This document shows positions 53,557-64,000 of a DNA stretch of 64,000 bases, in pieces (the stretch's first letter is position 1; each line of letters starts with the position of its first letter). Made by a program: the position numbers and the translations under genes. Origin of the DNA: Asterias rubens (taxonomy: Eukaryota; Echinodermata; Asteroidea; Forcipulatida; Asteriidae); the NCBI RefSeq assembly GCF_902459465.1, contig NC_047067.1:11978840-12042839 (forward strand), written 5' to 3'. Under the pieces are notes generated by a model that worked only from the letters and a program-made list of their open reading frames with translations, was not told the origin of the DNA and searched no databases.

Positions 53557-53937
53557 CATTCAATCTGAAAGTCATTGGACACTTTCGGTAAATAGTATTG
53601 TCCAAAAGCCAACACTTCGTGTATCACAACTGATATAAAACATAACAAACCTGTGAAAATTGAGGCTCAATATCGGAGTCGGGAGAAAATAACAGGAAAA
53701 CCCACCCTTGTTTCCGCACGTTTCGCCCGTGTCATGACACGTGTTTAAAATAAATCCGTAATTCTGGACGACGAGAATTGATAATTGTTTTAATGTTTTC
53801 TCGAAAAGTAGAGCATTTCATGGAATAATATTTCAAGAGAAGTCTTTCACCATTACCTTCTGTAAACCCTGTAAGTTATTTGTAAATCTATGAACTTTTA
53901 TTTAATTTTTCTGTTCCGAAAGTGTATAATGGCCTTG
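53557..53937. mobile_element. Family D MITE, second copy
   Basis: GAAAGTCATTGGACACTTTCGG at the left and CCGAAAGTGTATAATGGCC at the right. The interior matches 15749-16120 closely (CGTGTATCACAACT, CGGAGTCGGGAGAAAATAAC, CCGCACGTTTCGCC, GAGAAGTCTTTCACC). Confidence 0.85.
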
Positions 53938-54100
53938 AGTCTATATTCCTCAGTTCGTACGGCTGGCACTTAAAGATTATCTGTCGAGCTAAAGTAAGCA
54001 GACTACCAGTTATAGATTATGTACGTGACATGATGTTTTTTGTTGGAAAACTTTTTTTCCAGTAAGCAATATTTTTGTCGCGCTTAGGTACTGTTTATGC

Positions 54101-54454
54101 TTAAAGGCACTGGGCACCTTTGGTTAATGCCAGAGAACAGTATGCTCACTTGTTGTATCCCCAACATGTACATACATTATTAACAAATCTGTACGAATTG
54201 GGACTCAATTTTTTATCGAAGTTGAAAGAAAATAACGACAGAAAAACACCTTCGTTGCATACATTTGTGTGTTTAAAGATGCCTGATGAAGTCTTTTATT
54301 GTGTTTTTGTTAAAAAATTACATCTGTCTGAATAGGGATCCGTTTCTCACAATGTGTTATACTAATAACAGCTCTCCAATTGCTCATTAATACCAAGTAA
54401 GTTGTTATGCTAACAATTATATTGAGTAATTGCCAAAAACGTCCAATGCGTTTA
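54101..54454. mobile_element. Family A MITE
   Basis: TTAAAGGCACTGGGCACCTTTGG to TTGCCAAAAACGTCCAATGCGTTTAA. The centre is diverged from the other copies. Confidence 0.75.
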
Positions 54455-54689
54455 AGAAGCGAAATTGGGCTCATATCAATGTGTCAAGATGACAAAAGAT
54501 CTTTGGGTTAGTTTCATATAAAGTTTTACTTAGAAAACACGTTCCATATCTTAACCACGATTCTAGATCTGTTTTGACGGTTAAAGTGCCAGGCTCATTT
54601 GGACTCGTGTCCGGGTAAAATAGTAAGGACTTGTAACGCGCAAATATACACCCAACCAATCGTGACCCGGAAGTAATTATAAAGAAGTT

Positions 54690-54835
54690 AGTCTTGAAAA
54701 ACCTAACACGATATTTAAAACACTTAACGCGAGATCCAAAAACCCAACACGAGATTTTAACCTATAACGCGAGATTGAAAAACGTAACGCGAGATTTATA
54801 ATTCAACGTGAGGTTCGTTAACGCGAAAAGGCTTA
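54690..54835. repeat. Degenerate minisatellite, AACGCGAGAT unit
   Basis: AACACGATATTTAAAAC, AACGCGAGATCCAAAAACC, AACACGAGATTTTAACC, AACGCGAGATTGAAAAACG, AACGCGAGATTTATAATTC, AACGTGAGG: about six units of 18-23 bp. Confidence 0.8.
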
Positions 54836-56295
54836 AAATAGAGCACCACACCATACGAAACAAATAATCACAAAGTGTTACAAAACAAAACATGGGCATA
54901 CCTTGTGCAAGATATAATTGCTGCTAACATAATAATGGTGTTTGCCACATTACTGTTCATTAAATGTTTAAGGTGAACATTAATATAGATTATTAGCAAG
55001 ACTGGTTAAAATACAGAACTTCACTCATTCAGAGTCGTTACTTTGTGTGTGTTATAGCCTACTTCACCAACAAAGGTAAACATTGTTTTATTGTCGACCC
55101 TAAACACAAACACAAACAAGTTACTTATGTGTAAACACATAAAGCTACTTTTAATTAAATTACATGTATTGTTCCAGTGCAATTCAACCTATCGGTTGCC
55201 ATACTGTACATATCAAATTATCCAATAAAATTATTATAATATAAAACATTAAAAATTAAATCATATTTCAGAAATATTTAGCGAACGTACCTTAATAGTA
55301 CTTTAGTAGGAGCAGATAGTTCCGTCCACGGCCGACGACATCATCAGGAAAAATGCCTGAATAAGAGTGATATAATTTCTATATAAAAAATATATTATAC
55401 GCTCGATTACACTCCCATTGGTCTGCTGTAGACAAGCACTTCATGCATTGGCACGTCAGACTTCGGGAGGGAGAGAGACACACCGATTGGAGAAAATGAA
55501 TGATGGTCGGTGACAAGGGATGAAGAACTTCTTCCTGCGATGTTTGGGCCGCTACACTCGCCTCAACCTGAACAGTTTGCAGTCGTACTTTCAATACTTG
55601 ACATGGGCAATAATTTAATGAATCGTGTATGCAAACTTTCCCGTGCGTAAGTAACAAGTCAACGGATATCAATACAAATGAATTTCACGGGTTATTATGT
55701 AATCGCAAATCTAAAAGATTTCTATAAGGTGATGTTTATAAAAAAAATATATATATATTATTTTCAAGGTCTGTTAAACTGTTCACTGTCATAACGATTA
55801 TCCTGCAAACAGCTCAGTACATTTTCCAATAACTGTCGATCTGAAAAAGAAATTTAAGATATCAAAATTATTCGTGGATGCAATTACTCAAAGAAGACTG
55901 AAGTATTCTCCGCAGCAACAATAAAACTCAACAAGGCCACACTGATGAAAGAAAGAACAAAGAAGCAGTGTCAGATGAAGAGGGTATACTTACCACTTCA
56001 AATGTCAATAGGATTAAACAAGCGTGCAATGATTAGGTTCAAGTGGACATTAAGATAACATCATAGACCCTTGATATAAGAAGATCTGACGGGACTCAGA
56101 ATTTTTGATCAAGCTCCAACGAATGATGACTCGAGCGAAGGGCGAAAACAGTCCTCGTGACGAGGGGAAGAAGAGCTGAAACGCGGGGGTGGATTTACCT
56201 CCAACAAACGGTCGAAAGTATAGACAAAACCACTGGGGACGCAAGCTGACGCAAGGCGTAAGGCCACTGTTAAAGTTATTGTCTTATCAAAACAA
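54836..56295. other. Non-coding stretch, nothing recognised
   Basis: Minus-strand frames at 55672-55379 and 56387-56109 show no family resemblance. Nothing else supported. Confidence 0.4.
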
Positions 56296-56645
56296 ATGCA
56301 TAATTTTTGGAGACAAGTTGTCATCGACAACACATGTGCCTCAACAACACAGCAGCTGACTAATGACCCTCTTGCCTGTCTCTCCATCGGCCTGGCCGCC
56401 CAAGTCTACGCTCAGCATCCGACACTTCTCGCCTCATGGAACCTAACTCAATCAAACTTCTTTAAGTCGGCTTCAAGACGCACATTCTCTCTATTTGCTC
56501 CACACATCTGGAATGCACTCTCCACCTCAATCATGAAATCTGACTCTCTTCAAACATTTAAGAAGTGTATCAAACATTCTCTGTACCCTATCTAATGCGC
56601 TGCGTTCTCGACGTAGTGGCGCTATACAAATGCCCATGTATGTAT
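56296..56645 (+). pseudogene. CR1/L2-type LINE 3' end (ORF2 C-terminus)
   Basis: A 99-codon frame ends with RRTFSLFAPHIWNALSTSI, then SDSLQTFKKCIKHSLYPI and a stop. The pattern F...AP.IWN.L...I....L..FK..LK..L is the usual end of CR1/L2-type reverse-transcriptase polyproteins. It is followed by GTGGCGCTATACAAATG and a short TATG tail, the 3' end of such an element. Confidence 0.75.
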
Positions 56646-56892
56646 GTTTGAAGTTGCAAGAGAATATTGTGAGATAAATACCCTTGTTGCACAAGTTTGT
56701 TGGCTTTCAAATGCCTAAAAAGGGCTTTAGGCTTGAAGTACTTTAATACTTGAGAGAGAAATTACCTCTTTCTTAAATACTACGTTACTTCAGAGGGAGC
56801 TGTTTCTCACAATGTTTCATACTAGCTCTCTACAAAGTAAGTTTTATTCTAAAATATTTTTTTGAAATAGTGTCCCAGTGCTAAAGGGTGCC
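56646..56892. mobile_element. Family A half element
   Basis: TTTGAAGTTGCAAGAGAATATTG to AATAGTGTCCCAGTGCTAAAGG, with GAGGGAGCTGTTTCTCACAATG. It starts at the LINE tail, so one side was lost or replaced. Confidence 0.65.
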
Positions 56893-57378
56893 AGACACGT
56901 ACAAACCAATGTAAAAACAGTAATCATGTCAGTTAACAGATTCACTGACAAACAAAAGAACAAAAATATGTCCCTTTTTTATATAAAGACCCCTTACGTG
57001 TTTTCCTATGCATTTTAACTGTCATAAATTATAATATATCTTTGTAGCCATCTTAGGTCACAGGGATTTTTGTCTTTCTCAAATTTGTTTTCGAACCTTT
57101 CACACTGTACTTGCTAACGCAAGTCCATTATTTTGTAATTGTTTGTCCGGGCGTAAAAGAGCTTTGGCTTTCCATAGCCGTGCCCCCATTTCCAATCCTC
57201 TATGCAACAATTTCCAATTATTCTGGTATATGCCCTCATTTTCAACTATCCACTCCCTGTTCTTTATATATTGTTGTCATGATGTCTTAAAATGAAAAAC
57301 AAAAATTAATGAACATTTTCCATAAATTTTGTTTTTGTATACGTTGCCGTTTCCACTCTGTGCAGTACGTGCTGCGGG
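56893..57378. other. Non-coding stretch, nothing recognised
   Basis: No supported feature. Confidence 0.4.
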
Positions 57379-57572
57379 CTCAATTTCATAAAGCGTTTAG
57401 CAGAAAATCTGCTTTGCAAATTTGTTTGCTAAGCAAGAAATGAGCTGGACACCAGTCATAGCATTGGTAAATATATGGTATTTAGGCTGGTAACACTTTT
57501 TTTCAAGCAATGGTTTTCTGTGCTTAGCAAGTTTTTTGTGCTTACAGGCTTTATAAAATTGTGCCCAGGTAT
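57379..57572. mobile_element. Family C MITE
   Basis: GGGCTCAATTTCATAAAGCG, GCAAATTTGTTTGCTAAGC at the left and GTGCTTAGCAAG, GCTTTATAAAATTGTGCCC at the right form imperfect inverted arms. Confidence 0.7.
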
Positions 57573-57654
57573 CAAGAAATTGCTATTTGACAAAAATGAT
57601 TGTTATACCGTCGAGCCGAACTAACTATAGCCGATCATAATTATGAGCAATTAA

Positions 57655-58216
57655 ATCTTCAAGGGCACTGGACACTATTGATAATTGCCTACAATAACTG
57701 TTAGCATAAAACCTACTTGGTAACAAGCAATGGTGAACTGTTGATAGTAAAACTCCTTCTGAAGTAACGTGGTTTTTGAGAAAAAGTAATTTCTCAGTAA
57801 AATATTTGTATTGATTTTGAGACCTCCTTTTTAAACACAGTGAACACTATTTGTAAATGTCACAGACCAGTCTTCTCACTTGGTGTATCTCAACATATGC
57901 ACCAAATGATAAATTTGTGAACATTTGAACTCAATTGGTCGTCGAAGTTTCGAGATAATAATGAAAGAAGAAAAGAAAAAACCCTGGTCACACGAGTGCT
58001 TTCAGATGCTTGATTTCATGACCTCAAAATTCTAAATCTGATGTCTCGAAATCAAATTCGCGAAAACTACTTCTTTCTGGAAAACTACGTCACTTCAGAG
58101 GGAGCCGTTTCTCACAATGTTTTATACTACCAACCTCTCCCATTTACTCGTTACCAAATAAGGTTTTACGCTAATGACTATTTTGAGTAATTACCAATAG
58201 TTTCCACTGCCTTTAG
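57655..58216. mobile_element. Family A: a truncated copy followed by a near-complete copy
   Basis: About 57655-57830 is a left half (AAGGGCACTGGACACTATTGA ... GATTTTGAGACC). About 57828-58216 runs from AAACACAGTGAACACTATTTG to ACCAATAGTTTCCACTGCCTTT with the usual interior. Confidence 0.75.
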
Positions 58217-58925
58217 AACTCACAATCTTTCACTGGATGTGAGGCCTCATTTTTTTGTGGAATGGAGGAAAGGCTCGAAACACAATTACGGCATTGTTGA
58301 AGTTTGTTCATTTTGTCCGGACAAATAAGAATCTCCGGATTTTTAGAATTGTGCGTGTCCTCGGGGAAACAAGGAACTCCGAACGTATTATCGTAAACCT
58401 ATAAACCCTTCCCCCCTTTGGTCATCATGCAAAGCTTCAATTCAAATTTGTAGGATTTCAAAATTCCTTCCCAATCAAGCACTTTTACAAAGAAGGCCAC
58501 CAGTGAATCAAGTCATTCACAGGAAAGATTTTTTATACAGGATTCGTCCAATTGAGTGTTTTTGTGTTAGCTCTGTCATAAAAGTGCTTAATGAGAAAAT
58601 ATTTGAAAGGTTTTTTGTCCTTCTCGGATGTGTGACATAAAACTGATTCGAAACTGTTTTCTGGGGCGCAGTTGTTAAGGCAAAAAAAAAAAACTGTTTA
58701 GCGTCCTGCCTTTTTGAAAAAAAAGGAATGAGGAAATATTTTATTTATTGTTTTTACTTTAATAAAAATGGCTGCCCGACACACTTTTCAAGACAACCGG
58801 CTGTTTTTTTTTCTCTCTAAATTTATGTATGTATCCTTTTTCGTTATTTCGTATCCTATTTCGAAAAGCAAATGAGAAAGACGCCTGCAGACTCTAAAAA
58901 TGAAGAGGGCGGGACGTATACAGGG
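58217..58925. other. Non-coding stretch, nothing recognised
   Basis: No supported feature. Confidence 0.4.
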
Positions 58926-59296
58926 AAGGTTACACGTTTGGTAATTGTCAAAGACCAGTGTTCTTACTTGGTGTATCCCATTATAACCATAAAATAACAA
59001 GCCGGTGAAAATTTGGGCTCAATTGGTCATCAAAAATGCGAGAATAAGATGAAAGAAAAAAAAACCCTTGTGGGGCGAATTTGTGTGCTTTCAGATAGGA
59101 ATAAAAGACTTCTAGCTAAAAGTCTTTTATTATTTTAGTGAGAAATTACCTCTTTCTCAAAAACTACGTTATTTCAGAGGGAATCTTTTCCCACAATGTT
59201 GTATACTATCAACAGCTCTCCAATGCTCGTTACTTAGTCAGTTTATAAGTTAATATTTGTTTTGAGTAATTACCAAACTTGTACCTTCCCTTTAAC
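58926..59296. mobile_element. Family A MITE
   Basis: GGTTACACGTTTGGTAATTGTC to AATTACCAAACTTGTACCTTCCC; the interior contains a perfect AATAAAAGACTTCTAGCT hairpin at about 59100-59135. The terminal TTAA is kept only at the right. Confidence 0.7.
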
Positions 59297-59742
59297 ACGT
59301 CCTTCTTATTCGGTCTTAGAATAGAGTATATTGCATAACCCGTCCGTTCCCAATTTACAGACTTATCAAAGCCGTCCTTGACGTAAAAGGGAGGTCGTCA
59401 TACAAACCCGAATCACAATACTTCTAATACAAATCTTAATAATTATAAAACCATGTTCGTATCTATAGAGAATTTCACCGTGAGGTCCCTTTGCGCTGTC
59501 ACGAATGTAACCAATTATACAAATTGGATGTTTTGAGTTGTGCTGTTTGGAATCCGGTTATTTGATCCATAAACTGAACAGCAGTTTGGGAAAGAGCGGA
59601 AATCATAAGAACCGAGTTTCGATAAAGGGGGTGGGGGGGGGGGGGGGTTGGGGAGTCAAATACACTTATTGCGCAGTTTTCTTTTTGTTCCCGAGCTAAA
59701 TTTTTAAGGGCAGGGAATCTTTACCATGCGAGAGTCAAAATC
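59297..59742. other. Non-coding stretch with a G homopolymer
   Basis: G-rich run at about 59629-59654. No gene. Confidence 0.4.
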
Positions 59743-60140
59743 TTAAAGGCACTGGACACTATTGGTAATTGTCAAAGTCTCTTCTCACTTGGTGTATTTC
59801 AATATATGCATAAAGTAACAAACCTGTGAACATTTGAGCTCAATCGGTCATTGAAATTGCAAATTAATAATGGAAGAAGAAAAAACAACCTTGTCACACG
59901 AAGTTGTGTGCTTTCAAATGCTTGATTTCGAGACCTCAAATTCATAACTTGAGGTCTCGAAATCAAGCTCAAATATTGTAGTGAGAAATAAATTCTTTCT
60001 CGAAAACGACGTTACTTCAGAGGGAGCCGTTTCTCCGAATGTGTAATACTATGAACATCTCTCCATTGATCGCTAACAATTAAGTTTTTATGCTAACAAT
60101 TATTTTGAGCAATGACCAATAGTGTACAGTGCCTTTTAAA
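59743..60140. mobile_element. Family A MITE, near full length
   Basis: TTAAAGGCACTGGACACTATTGG to CCAATAGTGTACAGTGCCTTTTAAA; central hairpin GATTTCGAGACCTCAAATTC with its inverse. Confidence 0.85.
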
Positions 60141-60489
60141 TCTGTTCGTATTGTGTTGGCAACCAGTGCAAATCATGACAAATGTGTGCACTGAATGCAC
60201 GTGTGCGTCTACAGCAGCGGGCTTTTGTAAGCGTTGCAATTAACTTATATAAATGTCAGAAAGATCATACAGTAAGCGGTTTCATGTATTATAGGACACA
60301 CAACCAAATAAGAAGCCAATTCTACGGTGGATTTCGTATTTAAAAAGATGAATCAAAATAAACTGAATGAACGTAACCTAATAAATTTAATAAACTGAAA
60401 CAAACCAAACATAAATAACATAACTAACATTTAAAACAATTAATACATATTTATTAATAAATAAATAGATTAATTGATTAACTATACGA
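60141..60489. other. AT-rich non-coding stretch
   Basis: Very AT-rich (ATAAATAAATAG). Nothing recognised. Confidence 0.4.
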
Positions 60490-61278
60490 TCTGGCAGAAA
60501 ACGAAGAAGACCTCCAGTTTCTAGTTTCAGAGTTTGATACCTTCAGCAAGAAAATTGGTCTGACAATAAACAAAAGCAAAACTGTCATCCAAGTCCTCAA
60601 CAGAGTTAAGATCCAGCTTAACATCCAGATAGATGGTAAATCCTTGGACCAAGTCAAAAACTTCATCTACTTGGGGGTATGATTTCAGAAATCCCCGTTA
60701 GTGAAAATGAAATCAAGCGTAGAGTTGGAGCCATGCAAAAGCTGAACTCTATGGACATCCAAAGACATCAAGAATTCAACCAAGCTTAATCTTTACAGAG
60801 TCTTGGTTCAACCAATAGCCACCTACAGCTCCGAAACATGGACACAAAAGAAAAACAGATGAACAGAGATTAAGGGTTTTCGAGATGGCATGCTTGAGGA
60901 AAATACTGGGGGTCACAAGAAGGGACAGACTTCGCAACACATGAGTACGTGAACTGCTTCACTACTATAAAGATCTTCCAACTTCAATTAGGAAAACTAA
61001 ACTCGAGTATGTTGGGCATGTGAACAGAATGGGCAATGGCCGATACCCCAAAATACTTCTAGAAAGCCACATTGCAGGAAACAGACCCAGGGGAAGACCA
61101 GGGAAACGATGGCTGGAAGACATCAAGCACTTCTGTGAAGAGGCTGACATACCATCTGTGGCAGCAGCAGGACACCTAGCAAGGAACAGAGACCTATGGA
61201 GACTCTTAGTTGGGAAGCCATCTTCGGGATCTACATCGGGAGGACGGCTATGATGATGATGATGATGATGATGACGAA
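60490..61278 (+). pseudogene. LINE remnant: end of reverse transcriptase and C-terminus, frameshifted, with (ATG)n tail
   Basis: The frame at 60490 reads DLAENEEDLQFLVSEF, the sequence that normally follows the catalytic YADD motif. Later fragments read KNFIYLG, VGAMQKLNSMD, and at 61014-61253 the typical end VNRMGNGRYPK and RGRPGKRWLEDIK. Frames shift several times (near 60677, 60757, 60865, 61005). A stop at 61251 is followed directly by about nine ATG repeats, a microsatellite tail of the kind seen at the 3' ends of RTE- and CR1-like elements. The 5' part, including YADD, is missing. Confidence 0.82.
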
Positions 61279-62039
61279 ACAAAAACTGACTAAATATTCT
61301 TAACGTCCTTCACGACGGGAATGAATAAAGTTTTTTTTTTATTTTTTTTTTTTACAATTGACAAAAAGATCTTTTTTTCTATGTGCATTATTATAAGCAT
61401 ACGTAATTTTATTTAAAATATGTTATTCATTCATTTTAAAGCCGAGGTCATTCGTATATTGTATTAAGCAAAGCAGGGAATAATTTTCAGATTATACTTA
61501 TTTTTCTCAATAGAATTCTTTATTTATTTCTCCTTTTTGATGCCCAAGGTCGACGGATTAATTCCAAACAAGAGGTGTCCATTGAGACCCTCTAAGACTT
61601 GGTAAAAAAAAAAAAAAAAAAAACGCTGAGGAATGATTTTTCTTTCTCTCTCAAGCGATCATTGACTCTCATCAAAATAATTCAACACGAAATCCTTATG
61701 TTTGCTGCGAACAGTGTGGTCCCGTTTGCCTACAATCGATGACGTGGCCACATGAGGGAAGGGGTCACGACAGGGTGCTAAACCCCGAACACTAAGAGCC
61801 CTTGCAAAAAAAAACCTGCTTTATGAAGAAGAAAAAAATGTGTCTTTCCCTCCGCTTGTCGTGTCCCTTTTCAAAAGTTTCATTTCATTTCATTTTATTC
61901 AGTAATTTTGTCTGTTTAAACCCAAGGACCCCAATCACTATGAACCATTTCCCCTTCCCAAGCTAAGATAAAATATTAAAAAGTGTTCTATTAGCCCTCC
62001 CCAGAAAAAAAACTACATAATAGCCTTTGCTTTTCCGTC
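61279..62039. other. Non-coding stretch, nothing recognised
   Basis: Includes T and A homopolymers (about 61332-61352, 61602-61623). No supported gene. Confidence 0.4.
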
Positions 62040-62372
62040 CTCTTGTTCCCCAAAATTTAATTTCATAAAATTTCAATCCAATTTATGTCATTTATTAGTG
62101 TTCGTTGTAAACCAAAGGACTCACTGAAAAGCGGACTTATACATTTTTACTGAGCCAATAACCTAATGGAGAGAAGACCGGGATAGGAAATTAAGTTTCA
62201 GTTCGAGATGCAGGAGAAAAACCCATGGAGAAATATTCCATGGAAAACCCACGCAGTCAGGTAGGGAAGGGACAAAACCCAATTCACACAATGCCCCCAC
62301 TGGGATTCGAAACGCAGTCCTAGAGGTGGGAGGCGAGGAAATAATTATACCACTGCTCCAACTGGACTGCCC
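62040..62372 (-). mobile_element. tRNA-derived SINE, third family
   Basis: Minus strand starts near 62372 with GGCAGTCCAGTTGGAGCAGTGG (A-box region), then GCGTTTCGAATCCCAGTGG (B box), followed by a body containing TGGGTTTTGTCCCTTCCC and GGTTTTTCTCCTGCATCTCG, fading near 62040. Limits at the 3' end are approximate. Confidence 0.6.
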
Positions 62373-62447
62373 AAAATGAAAATTTTACGGTGTTGTATGA
62401 TAGCGCCCTCTGTGAATCATCCTCCTGTAATAGACCTTTCGTAGGGT

Positions 62448-62698
62448 TTTAAGGTATAGGGTTTGGTTTGTAGGGTTAGGGTTGGGTTTGTAGGGTTAGG
62501 GGTAGGTTTGTAGGGTTAGGGTTTGGTTTTTGGGATTAGGATTGGATTTTAAGGTTAGGGTTTGATTTTTAGGGTTAGGGTTCGATTTCAGGGTTAGGGT
62601 TGGTGTTACTAGGGTTAGGGTTACATTTAGGGTTGGGTTTTAGAGTTATAGGTTAGATTTAAGGGTTAGGATTTTAGGGTAAGGGTTGGTTTTAGGCG
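62448..62698. repeat. Interstitial telomere-like repeat (TTAGGG variants)
   Basis: About 250 bp made of TAGGGTTAGGGTTTGGTTTG variants, with GTTAGGG present many times but interrupted every one to three units by GGTTTGTAG, GGATTTTAAGG and similar. It is not pure (TTAGGG)n, so it is either an old internal telomeric tract or a minisatellite grown from one. Confidence 0.85.
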
Positions 62699-63115
62699 GG
62701 CTTATATATCATCAAAAATCGGATCTACACCTTAAACTGCGCAATGGCACTCATGGTAAAGTTGACAACCAATACATTTTATTTAATAACTTTACAGTAA
62801 ATTTTCATATCAACGCAAACAACAACTGAAGAAATTCCTGTTCAACTTATTCAATGCTTGACCTTATTGCGTTTATTTACAACATCCGGGGCATACTGTA
62901 GAGAACCTGAGATGGAAAGACAAAATCCCAATGATTATTAGATTTAGAAATATGTTCATTGCAAACAGAGATTCATATCGTGAGAGAGATTCGCAGCGAT
63001 TTGTTGGTAACAGCGCCCTCTCATTGTAAGCAATTGTGTCAAAGTCCTACATACTAACATTACATGCAATGTACATGTACATAAACGACACGTGGACACA
63101 ACATGCAGACGACTA
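62699..63115. other. Non-coding stretch, nothing recognised
   Basis: Two short CAGCGCCCTCT-type motifs (62404, 63011) occur. No gene. Confidence 0.4.
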
Positions 63116-63305
63116 AAAGCTCACGTCCATATCTGTGTTTTGATTGGTGCGAGTGTCGGCTGCGCCAATGGTCACCTCCGACCAATCAAAGCACAGCTAC
63201 GGAAAGCTTACGTCACTACACGTTTATCCAATGAAATCATTGTACCCAATGGAATCGCTGGTTCTAAAAAGCAAGCACATGTTTAAAGACAGGGGACCAG
63301 TCTAG
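63116..63305. mobile_element. Family F relative
   Basis: GAAAGCTTACGTCACTACACG and TTTATCCAATGAAATCA match the right arm of 46902-47197; GCTGGTTCTAAAAAGCAAGCACATG and GGGGACCAGTC continue it. GTTTTGATTGGTGCG and CCGACCAATCAAAGC form an additional inverted pair. Confidence 0.6.
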
Positions 63306-63773
63306 GCTTCCACAAAAGAATAATGTTTTTGTACTGTTCCTTCAGTCAGTCTCGCCCCTACCAAAAGGAGGGAAAAACATACTCCTTGTGAATAAGAATC
63401 GAAGCTTTAGCATTTTAGAGCGGTATTTTCTGAAACTACACGAGTTTAAAGAAATACAAGGCAAAAAAACTCTAAAAGAAATATAATTATTAATCCTTGA
63501 TCGTGAATTGCACTGGTATAATTTTATATTCCCCAAGTGACTGATGGAACCGCCCGACCCACAGGCTAGGTGGGTCTATTATAACATTGAGTTGAGACTT
63601 CTTCACGTTCAAGAAATTCCTTACATTGTTATTGGACAAGCTTGTTACCAAGTAAATTCCGGTGTATGCAAATCATATTCTTATGCAAATTTATCGTCTC
63701 TGTGCTTTTGGATAGGAAAAAAGGCAAGAACAGCAAAGCTGTATAGTTTTACACGGGACGGCGAACGGACAAC

Positions 63774-63848
63774 ATGGCGACTCGTCGTGGTGGATTTGGA
63801 CCTCGCGTATCGGACGAACTTGATCAGAGTTTCACTGTATATAAGTGA
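63774..63848 (+). CDS. Possible first coding exon, product unknown
   Basis: A CpG-richer patch (about 63750-63830) contains an ATG in a good context (AACATGGCG) opening MATRRGGFGPRVSDELDQSF and stopping 24 codons on. If it is a first exon, a GT donor within or just after it (for example CACT|GTATAT) would join to an exon outside the window. I do not recognise the peptide. It may equally be chance. Confidence 0.2.
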   Translation: MATRRGGFGPRVSDELDQSFTVYK

Positions 63849-64000
63849 CTCAAACTGTATTTCTATCTTTGAGTAGTTACTAGTCACATAGAGAACATTA
63901 GCTATGACATTCTGGAGGCAAAATGTACTTAAAACTTCAGACGAAAGTGACAAACATGGGCACTTTTGCTATGGTGGATTATTTTCACCAAAGCTAGAGC

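Overview
The window is animal nuclear DNA. It has spliced genes with GT-AG introns, a 5'TOP ribosomal-protein promoter, class A and class C GPCRs, tRNA-derived SINEs, LINE remnants and very many short palindromic DNA transposons. From the mix of gene types and the repeat families (mostly my recollection of echinoderm genomes) I infer an echinoderm, most likely a sea star. The species call is inference. The sequence is AT-rich, gene-poor and dominated by miniature inverted-repeat elements (MITEs).

Layout: 1-2880 is a large degenerate minisatellite with a 16-17 bp unit, split at 927-1684 by a piggyBac-like element whose TTAA target duplication can be checked against two unoccupied copies of the site in the same array. 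3431-6414 (+) is a four-exon gene for the mitochondrial ribosome assembly/silencing factor MALSU1 (RsfS family). 8422-11522 (+) is the complete four-coding-exon RPS26 gene, including an exon whose only coding content is ATG and a 5'TOP tract. 11.7-19.1 kb is a MITE graveyard. 19106-20182 (-) encodes a DUSP28-like atypical dual-specificity phosphatase that has lost the catalytic arginine. 20.2-39.2 kb has no recognisable gene. 39225-40388 (-) encodes a class A GPCR. 41692-44714 (-) is a complete two-exon class C GPCR of the mGluR/CaSR type (857 aa). 44.7-64 kb is again repeats: an L1/Tx1-like LINE at 50.3-52.5 kb, three other LINE 3' ends, several SINEs, an interstitial telomere-like block at 62.45-62.70 kb, and a possible first exon at 63.77 kb.

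The five genes do not form a pathway. MALSU1 and RPS26 are neighbouring housekeeping genes for mitochondrial and cytosolic translation. The two GPCRs are unrelated receptors on the same strand. The strongest signals outside ordinary genes are the piggyBac insertion with internal empty sites, the pseudophosphatase, a Mutator-like MITE with a 9-bp target duplication in RPS26 intron 1, and a dominant TTAA-flanked MITE family with about 20 copies and derivatives in 64 kb. I found no CRISPR array, operon, phage or other prokaryotic system.

Short names used below: family A = MITE ending TTAAAGGCACTGGACAC; B = palindrome with GGTGGATTTCACAAAGG ends; C = palindrome with CATAGAGCTGCTTAGCAC ends; D = ends CATTATACACTTTCGGTAAA; E = Mutator-like MITE with GGCGCCACCACTTTTTCA arms; F = fold-back with GCTTACGTCA; G = arms GGAAAACTGAACACGGCGGA; SINE-1 = element with GTTTCCTTGAGCAAGAC and GGTCCCGTGTGTTGTG.
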